NCBI RefSeq assembly: GCF_016802865.1
Contig: NZ_JAEVHM010000037.1
Span: 1 to 40,980 of the forward strand
Source: Micromonospora parastrephiae
GTDB lineage: Bacteria; Actinomycetota; Actinomycetes; Mycobacteriales; Micromonosporaceae
Length of the DNA stretch: 40,980 nucleotides
Reading direction: 5' to 3'
A program made the translations under genes and the position numbers. Below the pieces are notes generated by a model, which saw nothing but the letters and a program-made list of their open reading frames with translations, was not told the DNA's origin and made no database searches. Positions 1 through 9,000 of the stretch are shown here, piece by piece; position 1 is the first letter of the stretch; each line of letters starts with the position of its first letter.

Positions 1-2
1 GC

Positions 3-98
3 AACCTCCAACTGCTCTACCAGGGCCGATCCCCCAGCTCCGGCGGAGACTACGGCCTCCTGCCCTACCGACCCGGCCTACTCACCCTGCAACGCTGA
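3..98 (+). CDS. C-terminal end of a probable GH62 alpha-L-arabinofuranosidase (partial)
   Basis: The window opens inside a reading frame (frame 3) that encodes 31 residues and stops at TGA 96-98. The tail contains [10 protein letters not shown] and [13 protein letters not shown]. From memory this resembles the C-terminus of secreted actinobacterial GH62 arabinofuranosidases, which release arabinose from arabinoxylan, but too little is present to exclude another glycosidase. A strong hairpin follows at 113-144, consistent with a true gene end. The catalytic residues lie outside the window, so the family call is tentative. Confidence 0.45.
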   Translation, partial: NLQLLYQGRSPSSGGDYGLLPYRPGLLTLQR

Positions 99-112
99 CG
101 GGTGAATCTGTT

Positions 113-144
113 GCGGCGGGCTCGGTGCGTGCCGAGCCCGCCGC
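113..144 (+). terminator. Hairpin terminator after the partial glycosidase
   Basis: A perfect 13-bp G/C-rich stem (113-125 pairing with 132-144) has a 6-nt loop and starts 15 nt after the upstream stop codon. There is no U-tract, as is common for actinobacterial terminators. It lies between convergent genes and may serve both strands. Confidence 0.7.
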
Positions 145-212
145 GCTCGACGTCGGACGTGCCTACGAGCTGAACAGCTGCTGCCGGGAACAGCGCACCG
201 GGGATGCGGCCG

Positions 213-785
213 TCATCGCTTCGCGGCCCAGAAGACGTAGACCGCGCCGTACGGCACGGCCGCCGTCGCGCCGTCGGTACAGGCACCGGCCGGGGCGACG
301 CCGCCCGAGGTCAGCAGGCGGCTGATGTACGCGACGTCGCTGAGCGCACCGGCGCCGCTGTGGGTGTCCACCGTCAGCAGCAGCTCCGGGATCGTCCCCG
401 AACGCGGACTCTCCGCGGTCTTCTTCGCCGTGATCAACGAGTTGTCGCGCTCGGACTGCCAGCTCGGGCCCTTGAAGTGGTGGACCCGGCCGCCCGTGCC
501 GATCAACTGGGCCTCCGGCACGGACGCGCCGGTGAACACACCGCCGACACACGTGTAGGTCTGCGTTCCGCCAGTGACGACGTACGCGCCGACGGGGCGA
601 GAGCCCGCCGGTGGCTTGATGGCCGGGGCGATGCGCGGGATGGTCACCCGGCGCGCGTCCGTGGGGGCCGGCGCGGCCACTTCGGCGGCGGACGCCTGAT
701 GGGTGATCGCACCGATCGCCGTCATGACACCGGCCATACCGACGACCGCAAGCGCCCGAACCCGGGAGCGAGACGTGCTGAGCAT
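213..785 (-). CDS. Secreted DUF3455 family protein
   Basis: A 190-residue protein with a Sec-type signal peptide: basic start (MLSTSRSRVR), hydrophobic core at residues 11-28 and a likely cut after HQASAA. The mature part has features I recognise from DUF3455: QTYTCVGGVF, VPEAQLIG, HHFKGPSWQ, IPELLLTVDTHSGAGALSDVAYISRLLTSGG and a C-terminal VPYGAVYVF. The family is common in secreted proteins of actinobacteria and proteobacteria and has no established function. The ATG start is supported by GGAGGAA about 5 nt upstream. It runs convergent to the partial gene at the window start and is probably monocistronic. Cysteines in YTCVGG and GACTDG could form a disulfide. Function unknown. Confidence 0.75.
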   Translation of the reverse strand: MLSTSRSRVRALAVVGMAGVMTAIGAITHQASAAEVAAPAPTDARRVTIPRIAPAIKPPAGSRPVGAYVVTGGTQTYTCVGGVFTGASVPEAQLIGTGGRVHHFKGPSWQSERDNSLITAKKTAESPRSGTIPELLLTVDTHSGAGALSDVAYISRLLTSGGVAPAGACTDGATAAVPYGAVYVFWAAKR

Positions 786-925
786 GCGATTCCTCCGATT
801 CGGGTAGGCGCACCTGCACCCACGTAATCCTTAACGGACGGAATGCGCACACCGATCAGCGGCACACCGGAATTGACCGATCGTTCATCTGGCCCGGCGC
901 TCTCGTCAACACATTCGTGAGCTGA

Positions 926-1756
926 TCAACCGGTGGGGGCCGTCAACCTACGGGCGGTCCGTGCACGGGCCGCCCAGCGCCCGTCCTGATACTGCACGTC
1001 GATGGAATGCGCGAAGGCCGCGGACACATTCTCGGTCGTCACGGTCACATCGGCGGGACCTGCCGCGACGGCATTCCCGCCCCTGATGAGCAACGCGTGG
1101 GTCGTCGTGGTCGGGAGTTCCTCGAGATGGTGGGTGACCATGATCGACGCGAGGCGAGGGTGGGTCTCGCCGAGGAGGTCGATGGTCTCGAGCAACTGTT
1201 CCCTGGCCGCGACGTCGAGACCGGTTGAGGGCTCGTCCAACAGCAGCAGCCGCGGTTGACTGACGAGCGCCCGGGCGATCAGAGCACGGCCGCGTTCGCC
1301 CTGCGAGAGCGTGGGCCAGCGCTCGTCGGCGGCACCTGCCAGGCCCAGTGTGCGGAGCAGGGAGTCGGCCCTGTCGAGGTCGTCCCGGGTTGGTTGCCAG
1401 CGCGGCGGGATGTCGACCGATCCGACGAGTCCGGTCAGAACGACCTCGCGGATGGTCAGGGGTGACCGCAGCGGGTGGCGCGGGTTCACGTGACCGATCG
1501 ACCTGCGCAGCAGTTGCATGTCGACGCGGCCGAGTTGCTGGCCGAGGACCCGGGCGGTGCCGGAGCTCGGATGCGTGACCGCGCCGCAGAAACCCAGAAG
1601 CGTGCTCTTGCCCGCTCCGTTCGGCCCGAGCAGGGCCCAGTGCTCGCCCTCGCGCACGGTGAGACCGATGCCGTGCAGGATCTGCTTGCCATCCCGTCGG
1701 AACGTGACGTCGCGCAGTTCGACGACGAACGGAGCGGGGTGTCTGCCTGTGGTCAT
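926..1756 (-). CDS. ABC transporter ATP-binding protein
   Basis: A 276-residue single ATPase domain. Walker A is GPNGAGKST (about residue 40), the signature is LSQGERGR, Walker B is LLLLDEPSTGLD and the H-loop is MVTHH. The ATG at 1756 was chosen over an upstream in-frame TTG (1897) because the conserved first strand (VVELRDVTFRRDGKQIL) begins about 10 residues after it. The frame upstream looks like non-coding translation. No permease or binding protein is adjacent, so it is an orphan ATPase. The arrangement resembles YlmA/PhrA/ModF-like soluble ATPases, for which transport substrates are not assigned. It could pair with a distant permease or act outside transport. Confidence 0.85.
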   Translation of the reverse strand: MTTGRHPAPFVVELRDVTFRRDGKQILHGIGLTVREGEHWALLGPNGAGKSTLLGFCGAVTHPSSGTARVLGQQLGRVDMQLLRRSIGHVNPRHPLRSPLTIREVVLTGLVGSVDIPPRWQPTRDDLDRADSLLRTLGLAGAADERWPTLSQGERGRALIARALVSQPRLLLLDEPSTGLDVAAREQLLETIDLLGETHPRLASIMVTHHLEELPTTTTHALLIRGGNAVAAGPADVTVTTENVSAAFAHSIDVQYQDGRWAARARTARRLTAPTG

Positions 1757-2052
1757 GGAAACGCGTGGCCTTCTCTGTCGAGCCGGGGCGAGTGGCCGGT
1801 CAATGCTGGCGCGGCTGACTCGCACGGTGCCACCGAGAATGCGCCGGCAATCAGTGATGAAGGCCACGCCACCTACCGACCAGCGCCTCCCGGTCAACTG
1901 CCGCGCACCCTGCGTTCACGCACACAGTTCTGATGTAGTTCAAACGAGGCGTGTCGCTGCACGTGTTGGCCGCCGCCTCCGAGACCGCCCAGCGGTACGC
2001 GTACTCGAGTTTCACCGTGCCGGCGGTCAGCGTGGGGGCGACACCGACGCGC

Positions 2053-2880
2053 TCACTCGACGGTGTGCTGACCCGCCTTGATCACCTGGTCATACTCACT
2101 GCGTCGGGCGTCGTAGGCGGACTCCAGGAACGCCTCCGAGTCCGGTCCGATCGGCAGCCGCAGCGGCGGCGAGTCCATCTGGCCGAGCCGCCAGACCACG
2201 TCGGCGAAGAGTTCGGGGGAGTTGATTTCCGCCTTGGCGTTCATGCCACGTAGCGCGCCGAGCATGCCGTCGTCGACCGGCGTGTAGTCGGCGATACGGT
2301 GCTCCGGCATCACCAGGTTGGCGCTGTAACCGGTGGCGAAACCGCCCGGCTGCAAAATGGTCACCTTCACCCCGAGGTGCGCGGCCTCGACGGCCAGCGA
2401 CTCGGCCGCCCCCTCCACCGCGAACTTGCTCGCGGTGTACGCGGCAAGACCCGGGAAGGGGACCATGCCGGCGACCGAGCTGACGAAGATGGCGTGCCCG
2501 CCGTGCTGCGCCCGCCACACCGGCAGCACCGCGCGGGTGAGCCGCCAAGGCCCGAACACGTTGGTGTCGAACTGCGCGGCGAGTTCCGCATCGGAGACCT
2601 CCTCGAAGGTGCCGAACTGTCCGTAGGCCGCGTTGTTGACCAGGACGTCGACGCCGCCGAAGGCGTCCACCGCCCGCTCGACGGCTGCCGCGCACTGCTC
2701 CGGATCCCGTACGTCGAGGGCGGCGGCCACCACGTTGCCCGGGTGCCGCGCCACCAATCCGTCCAGGGTCTCCGACCGCCGGGCCGTCGCCACCACCTGT
2801 TCGCCCTCGGCGGCCAGCCGGCCCGCGAGAGCCAGACCGAGCCCGCTCGAACACCCCGTGATCAACCAACGCTTCGTCAT
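2053..2880 (-). CDS. Short-chain dehydrogenase/reductase (SDR)
   Basis: A 275-residue classical SDR. The cofactor-binding motif is TGCSSGLG near residue 8, with NNAAYG at about residue 87, the catalytic serine in VSSVAGM and the catalytic pair YTASK at about residues 148-152. The tail after the core (about residues 190-275) is the extended type seen in many 'oxidoreductase' SDRs of unknown substrate. The protein is cytosolic and probably uses NADP(H), since an arginine-rich segment (TARRSETL) follows the second strand. A sigma-70-like promoter lies just upstream at 2903-2931. The gene ends about 300 nt before the ABC ATPase on the same strand, so the two are probably separate units. Substrate cannot be told from the sequence. 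Confidence 0.88.
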   Translation of the reverse strand: MTKRWLITGCSSGLGLALAGRLAAEGEQVVATARRSETLDGLVARHPGNVVAAALDVRDPEQCAAAVERAVDAFGGVDVLVNNAAYGQFGTFEEVSDAELAAQFDTNVFGPWRLTRAVLPVWRAQHGGHAIFVSSVAGMVPFPGLAAYTASKFAVEGAAESLAVEAAHLGVKVTILQPGGFATGYSANLVMPEHRIADYTPVDDGMLGALRGMNAKAEINSPELFADVVWRLGQMDSPPLRLPIGPDSEAFLESAYDARRSEYDQVIKAGQHTVE

Positions 2881-2902
2881 GCCCTCGGCCCGCCCTATCC
2901 AT

Positions 2903-2931
2903 TGAGTAATTCAGCGATTGCAGAGTGTCAA
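2903..2931 (-). promoter_or_regulatory. Sigma-70-type promoter for the SDR gene
   Basis: On the minus strand TTGACA (2926-2931) is followed by a 17-nt spacer and TACTCA (2903-2908), about 22 nt upstream of the SDR start codon. The spacing is ideal and the -35 box is a perfect match. The -10 box is weak, as often in actinobacteria. The rest of the gap up to 3185 holds nothing I recognise. Confidence 0.55.
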
Positions 2932-3185
2932 AAGCAGCGTGAGAGGTGAAGGTGAATTGACCGTCGCCAACCGGACGAGTCGGGTATCCGGCACGACGCC
3001 GTCGGTGCGGCTCGCACTGATCACAGCAGCGACCGGGGCGGGTTGGACCACACCGCCCACGCCGGACCGTCGGGTCAGATCACACCCGCGCCGGCCGGCG
3101 GAAACGCCCGGCACTGCCCGTCCTAGGCTCGACAGGGTGTGGCGACGGGAGTGGGTGCGTCAGCGTGCCGCATAGCGTTCGGGGC

Positions 3186-4172
3186 ATGAGCGGGACCGCG
3201 ATGGCCCGCCGCCGGGGCGTTGCCGTGACCCTGGCGCTGGAAGTGCTGCTTGTCGTGCTGGGCTTCGGCGTGGCGCAGCAGGTCGATGTCGACGGTGAGA
3301 GCAAGCCCCAGCCCGTGGCCAACCACCTCGGCCGCGACTTTGTCGACATCAGGTCCGTGCCGTCCGCCCCCACCGCTACCGCGACGGTGCCCGGCGCGGC
3401 CAGCGGTACCTTCACGTGGGACTGCGGCCGTAATGAGGTCGGCCACCGCAACACCGCCAACATCGTGATGGCGCCCGGATATCCCGGCCAGGCGCATCAC
3501 GTGCACGACTACGTCGGCAACGTCTCCACCGCCGTCAACTCGACCCCTCGCACCCTCGCGCGGGCGGCGACCACCTGCCACAACGGTGATCGGTCGACCT
3601 ACTTCTGGCCGGTGCTGCGCACAGTCGGGGCCGGCGGGGCGACGGGCCACGACGGTGAGATCCAGGTGCCGGTGCAGTTGACACTCACCTACTTCGGCAA
3701 CCCGCGGGGAAACGTGGTTGCGATGCCGCAGCAGCTCGCCGGCACGGTCGGAGATGCCGTCGCCGTCACCAGCGGCGGTGCGAACGCGGCAGCGACGTGG
3801 ACCTGCTCCAGCACGCCGGAACGCCGTACCACGGCGTATCCCGTCTGCCCGGGAGGCGACTCGGTGCTGCGGGTCTACGACTTCCCGAGTTGCTGGGACG
3901 GTCGGCGGACGGACAGCCAGAGTCACCGCGCCCACCTGGTATTCCCCTCTGGAGGCGGCGACTGCCCCCACAGCACGTTCCCGGTGCCGCGGCTGCGGCT
4001 GACCATCGCGTACGACATCCCGCCGGGCGTCCGGTTTCAGATCGACGCCTTCGACGGTCAGCGCAACAGCCCCCTGACCGACCATGGATTCTTCGTCAAC
4101 CTGATGCCGGAGCCGCTGATGGCGAAGGTCGTGACCTGCCTCAACACCGGGCGAGTTTGCCGGGAGGGCTGA
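3186..4172 (+). CDS. DUF1996 domain secreted/membrane-anchored protein
   Basis: A 328-residue protein from the ATG at 3186. An in-frame GTG at 3165 would add seven residues, and neither start has a clear ribosome site. An N-terminal hydrophobic stretch (VAVTLALEVLLVVLGFGVAQQ) acts as signal or anchor. The body matches DUF1996: GQAHHVHDYVGN, a YFWPVLRT block, SCWDGRRTDSQSH, HLVFPSGGGDCP and the C-terminal TDHGFFVNLMPE. DUF1996 occurs in fungal and actinobacterial secreted proteins, often near carbohydrate-binding modules. Histidines and a WDG motif suggest a metal or sugar site, but function is not established. A hairpin (4175-4217) closes the gene against the convergent DUF4333 gene. Confidence 0.75.
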   Translation: MSGTAMARRRGVAVTLALEVLLVVLGFGVAQQVDVDGESKPQPVANHLGRDFVDIRSVPSAPTATATVPGAASGTFTWDCGRNEVGHRNTANIVMAPGYPGQAHHVHDYVGNVSTAVNSTPRTLARAATTCHNGDRSTYFWPVLRTVGAGGATGHDGEIQVPVQLTLTYFGNPRGNVVAMPQQLAGTVGDAVAVTSGGANAAATWTCSSTPERRTTAYPVCPGGDSVLRVYDFPSCWDGRRTDSQSHRAHLVFPSGGGDCPHSTFPVPRLRLTIAYDIPPGVRFQIDAFDGQRNSPLTDHGFFVNLMPEPLMAKVVTCLNTGRVCREG

Positions 4173-4174
4173 TC

Positions 4175-4217
4175 GCCGCCAGGACGGTGGGCCGCTCCGG
4201 CCCCTCGCCCTGGCGGC
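4175..4217. terminator. Bidirectional hairpin between convergent genes
   Basis: GCCGCCAGG (4175-4183) pairs with CCTGGCGGC (4209-4217), and a nested GGGCCG/CGGCCC pair extends the structure. It lies directly between the stop codons of the DUF1996 gene and the DUF4333 gene. Confidence 0.55.
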
Positions 4218-4277
4218 TTGGCCGCCGGCACCCGGGCCGGCGTTACCCGGCGGCCCGACGTACGCCCTGCCGCTGCC

Positions 4278-4730
4278 TTACTGCGGGCGGCCGACCTCGA
4301 ACCGGCCGTCGGGCGACTTCACCGTGACGCTGACCGTCTTCGGCAGGCCGGCAACCTGGGCGGAGCAGGAGAAGCGACTGCCCACGGTGACCGACTGCCC
4401 CGTCGGGCAGGCGACGTTGTTCGCGTCGAGCTGGTAGTCGTCGCGCAACACGGTCAGCACCCCCTGCTGGAGCGCCGCCGTGTCGAAGACCTTCCGGTTG
4501 AGGAAACCGGGCCAGACCAGGCCGAGCACGGCCACCAGCGCGACCAGGGCCACGACCGGGCCGGCCAGGCCCGCCACGAGCTTCGGGGAGATTCGCCGCC
4601 GACGCTCGGCGCCTGCGCCCGGGGCCGTCGAGGCCGGTCCCCACTGCGGCGGTGGTGCCGGTGCCCAACGGGGGGCGGGCGGGGATACGCCGTTGTCGTC
4701 GGCTCCGAAGCTCCCGTACGGGTTGCTCAT
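4278..4730 (-). CDS. DUF4333 domain membrane protein
   Basis: A 150-residue protein starting at the ATG at 4730, with GGAGGA 5-7 nt upstream. Order of parts: a Pro/Ala-rich cytoplasmic tail (residues 1-45), one transmembrane helix (about residues 55-77, LAGPVVALVALVAVLGLVWP), then an extracellular DUF4333 domain with two cysteines (NVACPTGQ and RFSCSAQV) and the C-terminal VKSPDGRFEVGRP. DUF4333 is widespread in actinobacteria with no known function. The two cysteines suggest a disulfide. It starts 17 nt after the stop of the upstream lipoprotein gene, so the two form an operon driven from the promoter at 5509-5536. Confidence 0.78.
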   Translation of the reverse strand: MSNPYGSFGADDNGVSPPAPRWAPAPPPQWGPASTAPGAGAERRRRISPKLVAGLAGPVVALVALVAVLGLVWPGFLNRKVFDTAALQQGVLTVLRDDYQLDANNVACPTGQSVTVGSRFSCSAQVAGLPKTVSVTVKSPDGRFEVGRPQ

Positions 4731-4747
4731 CGTCGTCTCCTCCGGGT

Positions 4748-5452
4748 TCAGCGAGCGGCAGCCGGGGTGGGCACGTCGACCACCTCGGGCAGGGGCTTGG
4801 TCTTGCCCCCGGTCGGATTGATCGCGAACCAGGTGCCACCGACGCCCTGTCCCTTGATGTCGCCCGGCTTGGTGTCCTTCGAGAACAGGTAGACCGGCCA
4901 ACCGGCAATGGTCACCTGGCAGGTGCCGTCCGCCCGCTCGACGTAGCCGACCAGCTGCGGGTTGATCCCGCTCGGGTAGATCTGGCCGGGCGACTTGATG
5001 AGCAGCGGGGGCCAGGTCTTGGCGCAGTCACCGTTGCAGTTGGACTTCGATGGCTTGGCCGTGTCCTTGTCGAACCGGTAGAGCGTCATGCCCCTTCCGT
5101 CGGCGACGTACGTGCCGATGTCGGCGGACGCGGTCCCGTTCAACTGCACGATGTTGCTGCCCCGCCCCATGTTCGGCGCGGGCGGGAGCGAGACGTCCGA
5201 CGGCCCGCTGTAGATCTGCACGCGACGCTGGGTCTTCGCCACCGTGGGTTTCGGCAGCGGGGTCACCGGAGCCTCGATCACCTCGGGGTTCTCTTCCGGG
5301 GTCGCGGCGGCCGAGACGGTCGGGCTCGGCTGGCCGACCGTCGGAGCGGCGGCCGGCGCCGCCGATCCGGCTTCCTTGTCACCACACGCGGCCAGGGCCG
5401 CCAGGCTGGTCAGTGCGATCGCGGCCCGCGCGATCCGGCTGCGCAACAACAT
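4748..5452 (-). CDS. SCO0930-like lipoprotein with Y-X4-D repeats (Lipoprotein_15)
   Basis: A 234-residue lipoprotein. The signal peptide ends in the lipobox LAAC (residues 19-22). After a Pro/Thr/Ala-rich linker comes a domain with the repeat TLYRFDKD...SNCNGDCAKTWPPLL and, later, WPVYLFSKDTKPGD...GGTWFAINPTGG. These are the Tyr/Trp-rich repeats of Pfam Lipoprotein_15 ('secreted repeat'), found in actinobacterial lipoproteins of unknown role. Two conserved cysteines (NCNGDC) recur in the relatives at 18731 and 22419. It is the first gene of a two-gene operon with the DUF4333 protein, transcribed divergently from the ESAT-6-like gene, and has a SigL-type promoter 57 nt upstream. Confidence 0.85.
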   Translation of the reverse strand: MLLRSRIARAAIALTSLAALAACGDKEAGSAAPAAAPTVGQPSPTVSAAATPEENPEVIEAPVTPLPKPTVAKTQRRVQIYSGPSDVSLPPAPNMGRGSNIVQLNGTASADIGTYVADGRGMTLYRFDKDTAKPSKSNCNGDCAKTWPPLLIKSPGQIYPSGINPQLVGYVERADGTCQVTIAGWPVYLFSKDTKPGDIKGQGVGGTWFAINPTGGKTKPLPEVVDVPTPAAAR

Positions 5453-5508
5453 CTGTGCTCTACCTCGTGTTCGGGGAAGAACCGTGCCCGTATGCGCGGT
5501 CCGGCACC

Positions 5509-5536
5509 CACACGACTCGATCGGCGAAGTGGTTCA
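5509..5536 (-). promoter_or_regulatory. SigL-type ECF promoter of the lipoprotein/DUF4333 operon
   Basis: On the minus strand TGAACC (5531-5536), a 16-nt spacer and CGTGTG (5509-5514), 57 nt upstream of the start codon at 5452. It has the same boxes and spacer as the promoters at 5583, 11766, 11798 and 23406. TGAACC-N16-CGTG matches the reported mycobacterial SigL consensus. Confidence 0.7.
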
Positions 5537-5582
5537 CCGCGGCGGCGGGAAGAGCCTCCGGTCACGAAGCCGAACTTTCCGC

Positions 5583-5610
5583 TGAACCGTTTCGGGTCGC
5601 CGTCCGTGTG
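5583..5610 (+). promoter_or_regulatory. SigL-type ECF promoter of the ESAT-6-like gene
   Basis: TGAACC (5583-5588), 16-nt spacer, CGTGTG (5605-5610), 82 nt upstream of the GTG start at 5692. The flanks (CGTTT after the -35 box, GTC before the -10 box) also resemble the site at 23406. It faces away from the promoter at 5509-5536, with 46 nt between the two -35 boxes. Confidence 0.72.
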
Positions 5611-5691
5611 GGTGGCGGCAACGGCGAAAGACGGTTCACGACAGACCGCCTGACGAGCCGGAGAGACCCGAAGAAACGAGGGAGCGGAAAC

Positions 5692-5988
5692 GTGGCTACT
5701 TACCACATCGTCAGCGAGGACATGCAGGAGTCGGCGAGCTGGCTGAAGCAGAACATGCAGACGCTGCTCGACGGGATGACCCAGGCCAAGAGCAAGATCG
5801 ACACGCTGATCCAGGGCGGCTACAACACCCCGGGGGCACAGCAGCAGTTCGGCCCGTACTTCGAGGAGTACAAGGGCAGCGTGGACCAGACCCTGCACGG
5901 CATGGAGGGCATCAGCCAGTACCTCACGCAGGTCAGCGACGCCTTCTCGGACACCGACACGCAGACCGCCAGCAGCCTCGGCCGCTGA
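5692..5988 (+). CDS. ESAT-6/WXG100-like small protein, probable T7SS substrate
   Basis: A 98-residue, helix-rich, signal-less protein of the usual length for the WXG100 family. The GTG start at 5692 is preceded by GAGGGAGCGGAAAC. Two amphipathic helices can be drawn (about residues 8-42 and 55-90). The hinge region has GGYNTPGAQQQFGPYFEEYKG rather than a canonical W-x-G; the only tryptophan is in helix 1 (ASWLKQN). Proteins like this pair as dimers and are exported by the FtsK/SpoIIIE ATPase encoded next to them, as here. A 17-bp hairpin separates it from the ATPase gene, which would favour higher expression of this product. The partner could be itself or the 101-residue protein at 11380. Confidence 0.75.
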   Translation: MATYHIVSEDMQESASWLKQNMQTLLDGMTQAKSKIDTLIQGGYNTPGAQQQFGPYFEEYKGSVDQTLHGMEGISQYLTQVSDAFSDTDTQTASSLGR

Positions 5989-6001
5989 CGACCGGACGGT
6001 C

Positions 6002-6040
6002 TCGGGGCCGCGTGGTGAGCACATCACCACGCGGCCCCGA
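6002..6040 (+). terminator. Strong hairpin, intra-operon attenuator
   Basis: A perfect 17-bp stem (6002-6018 pairing with 6024-6040) with a 5-nt loop, followed by CCGTTTGTT. It lies 13 nt after the ESAT-6-like stop codon and 39 nt before the ATPase start. No other promoter is evident for the ATPase, so partial read-through is likely and the ratio of substrate to ATPase is set here. Confidence 0.75.
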
Positions 6041-6078
6041 CCGTTTGTTCCGACGGACCATCCGACCAGGAGAACCAC

Positions 6079-9000
6079 GTGCGCCTGTTGCTCACCGTTG
6101 CGGATCCGTCCACCGTCGTCACCGACTACCAGGTCGAGGCGAGCCCCGAAAACACCGTCGGGGAACTCGCCGAGGCACTGGCCGCGCGTCGCGCGGAGCC
6201 CGGTGACACGCCCCCGACGATCTTCGTCGCCGGAGCGCCGCTGGACCCCCGGCTCACCCTCGCCGAGGCACCCCTGCGCCAAGGCGCTGTGCTCGGCCTG
6301 GACCGACCCGTACTCGAGGCTCCCCCGCAACCGCCCGGCCTGCTGGAGGTCCGCGTGGTCAGCGGAACCGACGCCGGCAGTGTCCACCAACTCGACATCG
6401 GCGAGCACGCGATCGGTGCCGCGAGCATCAGCCGCATCCGCCTCACCGATTCCTCCCTCGCCGCCGTGATGGCCTGGATCCGAATCACCCCGGATGGCGA
6501 GTGCCGCCTACGCCCGGCCCAGCCCGGGCTGCTGCTCGACCGCGCCGAACTCGACGGCGAACAGATGTGGCCCCCCGGTGCGCAGCTTGCCGTGGGCTCG
6601 TCCATGCTGGAACTACGCCGCCCGGTCCGGGCGGAGGCCGCACTGCAGATCTCCGAGGACCGCACCGGCCTGGACTACAACCGCCCGCCGCGGTTGCTCC
6701 CCGCAGCCCGGACCACCCAGTTCTCCCTTCCAGGGCCACCGTCGCCACCCGATCGGCGACCGATCGCCCTGATCACCGTGTTGGCCCCGCTGGTCGTGTC
6801 CGGGGCTGCCTACCTCGTCACGCGGAATCCGCTGACCCTGCTCTTCGCCGCCCTGTCACCGCTGGCGTTGATCGCCAGTCAGGTCGGTGCCCGCCGCCAG
6901 GGAAAGGTCACCTACCGCACCCGACTCGCCGAGTACGAGGCGAAGAGAAGGCGGATCACCGCCGAGGCGCAGGAGGCGCTGACGGCCGAGCGGCTGGCCC
7001 GGCGGGACAACTTCCCCGACCCGGCGGCGGTGCGCCTGATCGCCGTGGGGCCGCAGCGCCGGCTCTGGGAACGGCGCCACACCGACCCGGACTTCCTTGA
7101 ATTGCGAGCCGGTAGTGCCGACCTCCCGTCCGAGGTGGTGCTCCGGGATCCGAGCCAGGACGAGCACCGCCGCGAGATCCGGTGGAGCGCGCTCGACGTA
7201 CCGGCGACCGTGCCGGTGCGCCAACACGGCGTGGTCGGCGTCGCCGGCGGCGCGGTCGCCCGCGCCACAGCACGGTGGATGGTGGCGCAGGCGGCCACCC
7301 TGCACAGCCCGGAGGACCTGCAGATCTATCTGCTCGCCGCGCCGGCGACGAGGAGGGCTGGTCGTGGGCCGGCTGGCTGCCGCACGCGACACCGCGCGAC
7401 GGCCAGGACACCCTCGCCACCGTCGGCGCCGACACCCAGACGGTGGCCCGGCGGGTGGCCGAGCTGATCGCCGTCATCTCGGCCCGCTCCGCCGAGCGAA
7501 CCGACGGCGCCTTCCGCGACATCCTCGTGGTGCTGGACGGGGCGCGCCGGCTGCGTTCCCTGCCCGGCGTGACGCAGATCCTGCGGGAAGGGCCGTCGGT
7601 CGGTGTGCACGCGATCTGCATCGACACCGAGGAGAAGCTGTTGCCGGAGGAGTGCCAGGCGGTCGTCGCCGAGCAGGCCGACGGAACGCTGCTGGTAACC
7701 CGGACGCTCGCCGCCCCGGTCTCCGGGGTCCACCCGGACCTGATCTCGTTGAACTGGCTGCGCTCCGTGGCCCGCGCGCTGGCCCCCCTGCGCGACACCG
7801 GCGGCGCGGACGACGGCGCTGCCCTGCCGGACGCGAGCCGGTTGCTCGACGTACTGGGCATGGAGCCGCCGGAGCCCGACGCGGTAGCGGCGCGGTGGAC
7901 CACCGGGGGCCGGACCACCGAGGCCGTGCTGGGCGTCTCGCTGGACGGGCCGTTCGCCCTGGACCTCAAGCGGGACGGGCCGCACGCCCTGGTGGCCGGC
8001 ACCACCGGCTCCGGAAAGTCCGAGCTGTTGCAGACCCTGGTCGCCTCGCTCGCCGTCGCCAACCGACCGGACGCCATGACCTTCGTCCTGGTCGACTACA
8101 AGGGTGGTAGCGCGTTCAAGGACTGCGTCCTGCTGCCACACACCGTCGGCATGGTCACGGACCTCGACACCCACCTGGTGAGCAGGGCGCTGACCTCGCT
8201 CACCGCGGAGCTGCGGCGGCGGGAACACATTCTCGCCGAGGCGGGCGCGAAGGACATCGACGACTATGTCGACCTGCTGCGCCGCGAGCCGACCCGGACC
8301 CCGATGCCGCGGCTGCTGATCGTGATCGACGAGTTCGCGTCGATGATCCGCGACCTGCCGGACTTCGTGGCGGGTCTGGTCAACATCGCTCAGCGGGGTC
8401 GGTCACTCGGCATCCACCTGGTGCTGGCCACCCAGCGCCCGGGCGGTGTGGTGTCACCCGAGATCCGGGCGAACACCAACCTGCGGATCGCGCTGCGGGT
8501 GACCGACAGCAGCGAGAGTCAGGACGTGCTGAACGCCCCGGACGCGGCCTCGATCTCCAAGTCGACGCCCGGCCGCGCCTTCGTACGTCTGGCGCAGTCG
8601 TCGCTGGTGCCGTTCCAGGCCGGACGGGTCGGCGGCTTCCGTCCAGGAGTTCGCACCACCGCCCGGCAGGTTCCGTGGCTGGCACCGCTCTCCTGGCCGG
8701 ACCTGGGGCGGTCGGCGCCGACCCGGCCGGGCGTCAAGGCCGAGCCGTCCGCCGAGCTGACCGACCTCGCCGTGCTGGTCGAGGCGATCCGGGGCGCCAG
8801 CGTTCAGCTGGACATCCCGCCGCAGCACAGTCCGTGGTTGCCGGCGTTGCCGAACAACCTGATCGTGGACGCGCTTCCCGCCGCACGCGGCAGCGGCTAC
8901 CACCTGCCTTCGGTGGCCTACGGCCTGCTGGACCTGCCGGCCCAGCAGGATCAAATGCCGCTGGAGCTGGACCTGGGGACGCTGGGACACCTGCACGTCA

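Noticed and set aside
5692..5988. Canonical WXG100 motif in the ESAT-6-like protein
   Set aside because: There is no W-x-G at the hinge; the single Trp is in helix 1. The call rests on size, helices and position beside the ATPase.
7320..7360. Programmed -1 frameshift in the EssC-type gene
   Set aside because: There is no X-XXY-YYZ slippery heptamer or convincing downstream structure, and homologues are read in one frame. A missing base explains it better.
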